This document shows positions 5,851 through 6,501 of a stretch of DNA of 6,501 nucleotides, one piece after another. The position numbers and the translations under genes were made by a program. Each line of letters starts with the position of its first letter. Position 1 is the stretch's first letter. Origin of the DNA: Caldifarciminota bacterium. GTDB lineage: Bacteria > Hydrothermota > UBA3072 > B12-G15. The DNA is taken from the NCBI GenBank assembly GCA_021163525.1, contig JAGGTX010000137.1:1-6501 (forward strand), read 5' to 3'. The notes below the pieces were generated by a model that was given only the letters and a program-made list of their open reading frames with translations, ran no database searches and had not been told where the DNA came from.

Positions 5851-6118
5851 TGACTTCATAGGTGCCGGCACTGTTGCCTCTGTAGTTTCCACAGACCCAT
5901 CAAACAATGAAAACAATGTTCCCATAGACAAAGGGAAGGTGATAATAAAGTTTTCAAAGCCCATGGATGAAAATACAACAGAAGCAGCAATCTCCATAAT
6001 AGGTACTAATGGAAATGGTGTTCCAATTGACTCCTTTGCATGGGAGGATAGTAATAATGGAAATACTGGTGTTAGAAAAAGACTTCCCAAAAACTTCAAT
6101 ATGTATAGAATATCATAA
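5843..6118 (+). pseudogene. Fragment of a Big_5 (SbsA Ig-like) domain surface protein
   Basis: The frame open from 5843 to TAA 6116-6118 has no good start. It reads VVSTDPSNNENNVPIDKGKV and then IIKFSKPMDENTTEAAISII. The phrase 'STDP-x-N-x-NNVP-ID…I-x-FSKPMD-x-x-T…' is the opening of the SbsA-type Ig-like fold, common in long secreted or cell-surface proteins of bacteria. The likeness fades after IDSFAWEDSNN (about 6055), roughly two-thirds through a normal domain of about 100 residues. No signal peptide, promoter or SD is present, and the upstream end joins the transposase scrap directly. It is therefore a truncated relic of a larger gene rather than a small gene. Confidence 0.62.
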
Positions 6119-6239
6119 AGGAGTGGTAATGGTTGCACCTTCAATTATTCATGAATCATCTTTTATCCACAAATCTTACAGAGAAGGTAAGGGAAAACTC
6201 TGTGTTTTCATAAACGCAAACAAAAGGAGGACTTTATGA
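6057..6239 (+). other. Open tail of unknown origin, stop overlapping the next start (ATGA)
   Basis: The frame ending at TGA 6237-6239 is open back to 6003, with an ATG at 6009, but its first part overlaps the Big_5 frame, so only the part after about 6057 may once have been coding. It reads LEKDFPKTSICIEYHKGVVM and then VAPSIIHESSFIHKSYREGK, with no family I recognise. The stop shares ATGA with the start of the following secreted protein. That arrangement is typical of a genuine upstream operon gene, and hints that this is the C-terminal remnant of one. No plausible SD precedes the ATG at 6009. It may also be chance. Confidence 0.3.
6224..6230 (+). promoter_or_regulatory. SD AAGGAGG of the secreted propeller protein
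   Basis: AAGGAGG lies five bases before the ATG at 6236 and fixes that start. No convincing promoter was found just upstream. TTGCAC at 6133-6138 lacks a matching -10 box. Confidence 0.85.
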
Positions 6240-6501
6240 GAAGGATAATGTTTGTATTGGTCTTTGGTGTAAGTTTAGGTTTGTTTTCACAGGATACTCG
6301 TGACAATCTTTCAGAAAAGTATATTCCAAAGGTGATTGCTAAAGCAAAATTTTGGGGAGTAAAACCAGGGGAATTGGAATTGGGATTTAGAATGTGGGAA
6401 GGTGAGGCTGATTATCCAACGAGCATAGTAGCAGATTCAGATGGGAGGATTTATATCTTAGACCATCTCAATAACAGGGTAGTTGTGTTGGATACGCTTG
6501 G
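6236..6501 (+). CDS. Secreted NHL/6-bladed beta-propeller-like protein (5' part, runs off the window edge)
   Basis: 88 complete codons are present. Residues 1-18 (MRRIMFVLVFGVSLGLFS) form a classic signal peptide with a basic N-terminus and hydrophobic core, and cleavage is likely before QDTRD. A linker follows, then YPTSIVADSDGRIYILDHLN (about 61-80) and NRVVVLDTL. The pattern 'P-x-x-I-x-x-D-x-x-G-x-I-Y-x-x-D-x-x-N-x-R-V-x-x-x-D' is one NHL repeat, the blade unit of beta-propellers. These proteins are usually exported and act in binding or, less often, as lyases or hydrolases; function cannot be set from one blade. SD and start are clear. It is separated from the upstream intact gene by about 1 kb of debris. 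Confidence 0.82.
   Translation, partial: MRRIMFVLVFGVSLGLFSQDTRDNLSEKYIPKVIAKAKFWGVKPGELELGFRMWEGEADYPTSIVADSDGRIYILDHLNNRVVVLDTL

Noticed and set aside
5839..6144. 101-codon open frame on the minus strand
   Set aside because: It is antisense to the Big_5-like frame, whose plus-strand translation is clearly domain-like; the minus translation shows only hydrophobic composition and has no SD.
6133..6160. Promoter for the propeller gene (TTGCAC)
   Set aside because: No acceptable -10 hexamer occurs 15-18 bp downstream.
1..6501. CRISPR array, tRNA, rRNA, defence system or toxin-antitoxin pair
   Set aside because: No spaced direct repeats, no tRNA-like cloverleaf noticed, and no paired small genes or defence-type domains are visible on either strand.

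Overview
The window looks like an AT-rich bacterial chromosome. Three hexamer pairs match sigma-70-type promoters, Shine-Dalgarno (SD) sites are strong, and the genes are bacterial families. The mix of short methylthiotransferases, a GT-C membrane glycosyltransferase, a Big_5 (SbsA-type Ig-like) fragment and a secreted beta-propeller protein would fit an anaerobic or thermophilic candidate phylum such as WOR-3 or a relative. That placement is inference from gene flavour only.

Left half, minus strand (1-2584): a compact operon read right to left, mtaB-like, then miaB, then the start of a LapA-domain-like membrane protein. mtaB and miaB overlap by 17 nt. miaB and the LapA-like gene share one base (TAATG), and the SD of the latter lies inside the end of miaB. 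The two radical SAM enzymes are predicted to methylthiolate the two main classes of A37-modified tRNA (i6A and t6A). The predicted promoter puts the transcription start on the A of the mtaB ATG, so the mRNA may be leaderless.

Middle, plus strand (2609-5231): a back-to-back promoter drives a 234-aa alpha/beta hydrolase with a complete Ser-Asp-His triad. A 322-nt gap follows, holding a possible transposase N-terminal scrap on the minus strand, a 9-bp inverted repeat and a third TTGACA promoter. Then comes a 512-aa polytopic GT39/ArnT-like glycosyltransferase.

Right part (5232-6235): about 1 kb with no intact gene. It holds a near-perfect inverted repeat 117 bp end to end, a decayed transposase with frameshifts and stops, a truncated Big_5 domain fused directly to that transposase scrap, and an unidentified open tail whose stop overlaps the next start as ATGA. 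It reads as a graveyard of mobile-element and surface-protein debris. The window ends inside a secreted protein (6236 onward) with a signal peptide and an NHL-like propeller repeat.

I found no CRISPR array, tRNA, rRNA or convincing new defence system. The most interesting points are the leaderless, divergently promoted tRNA-modification operon, the shared TTGACA/16-bp promoter layout, and the layered gene debris.
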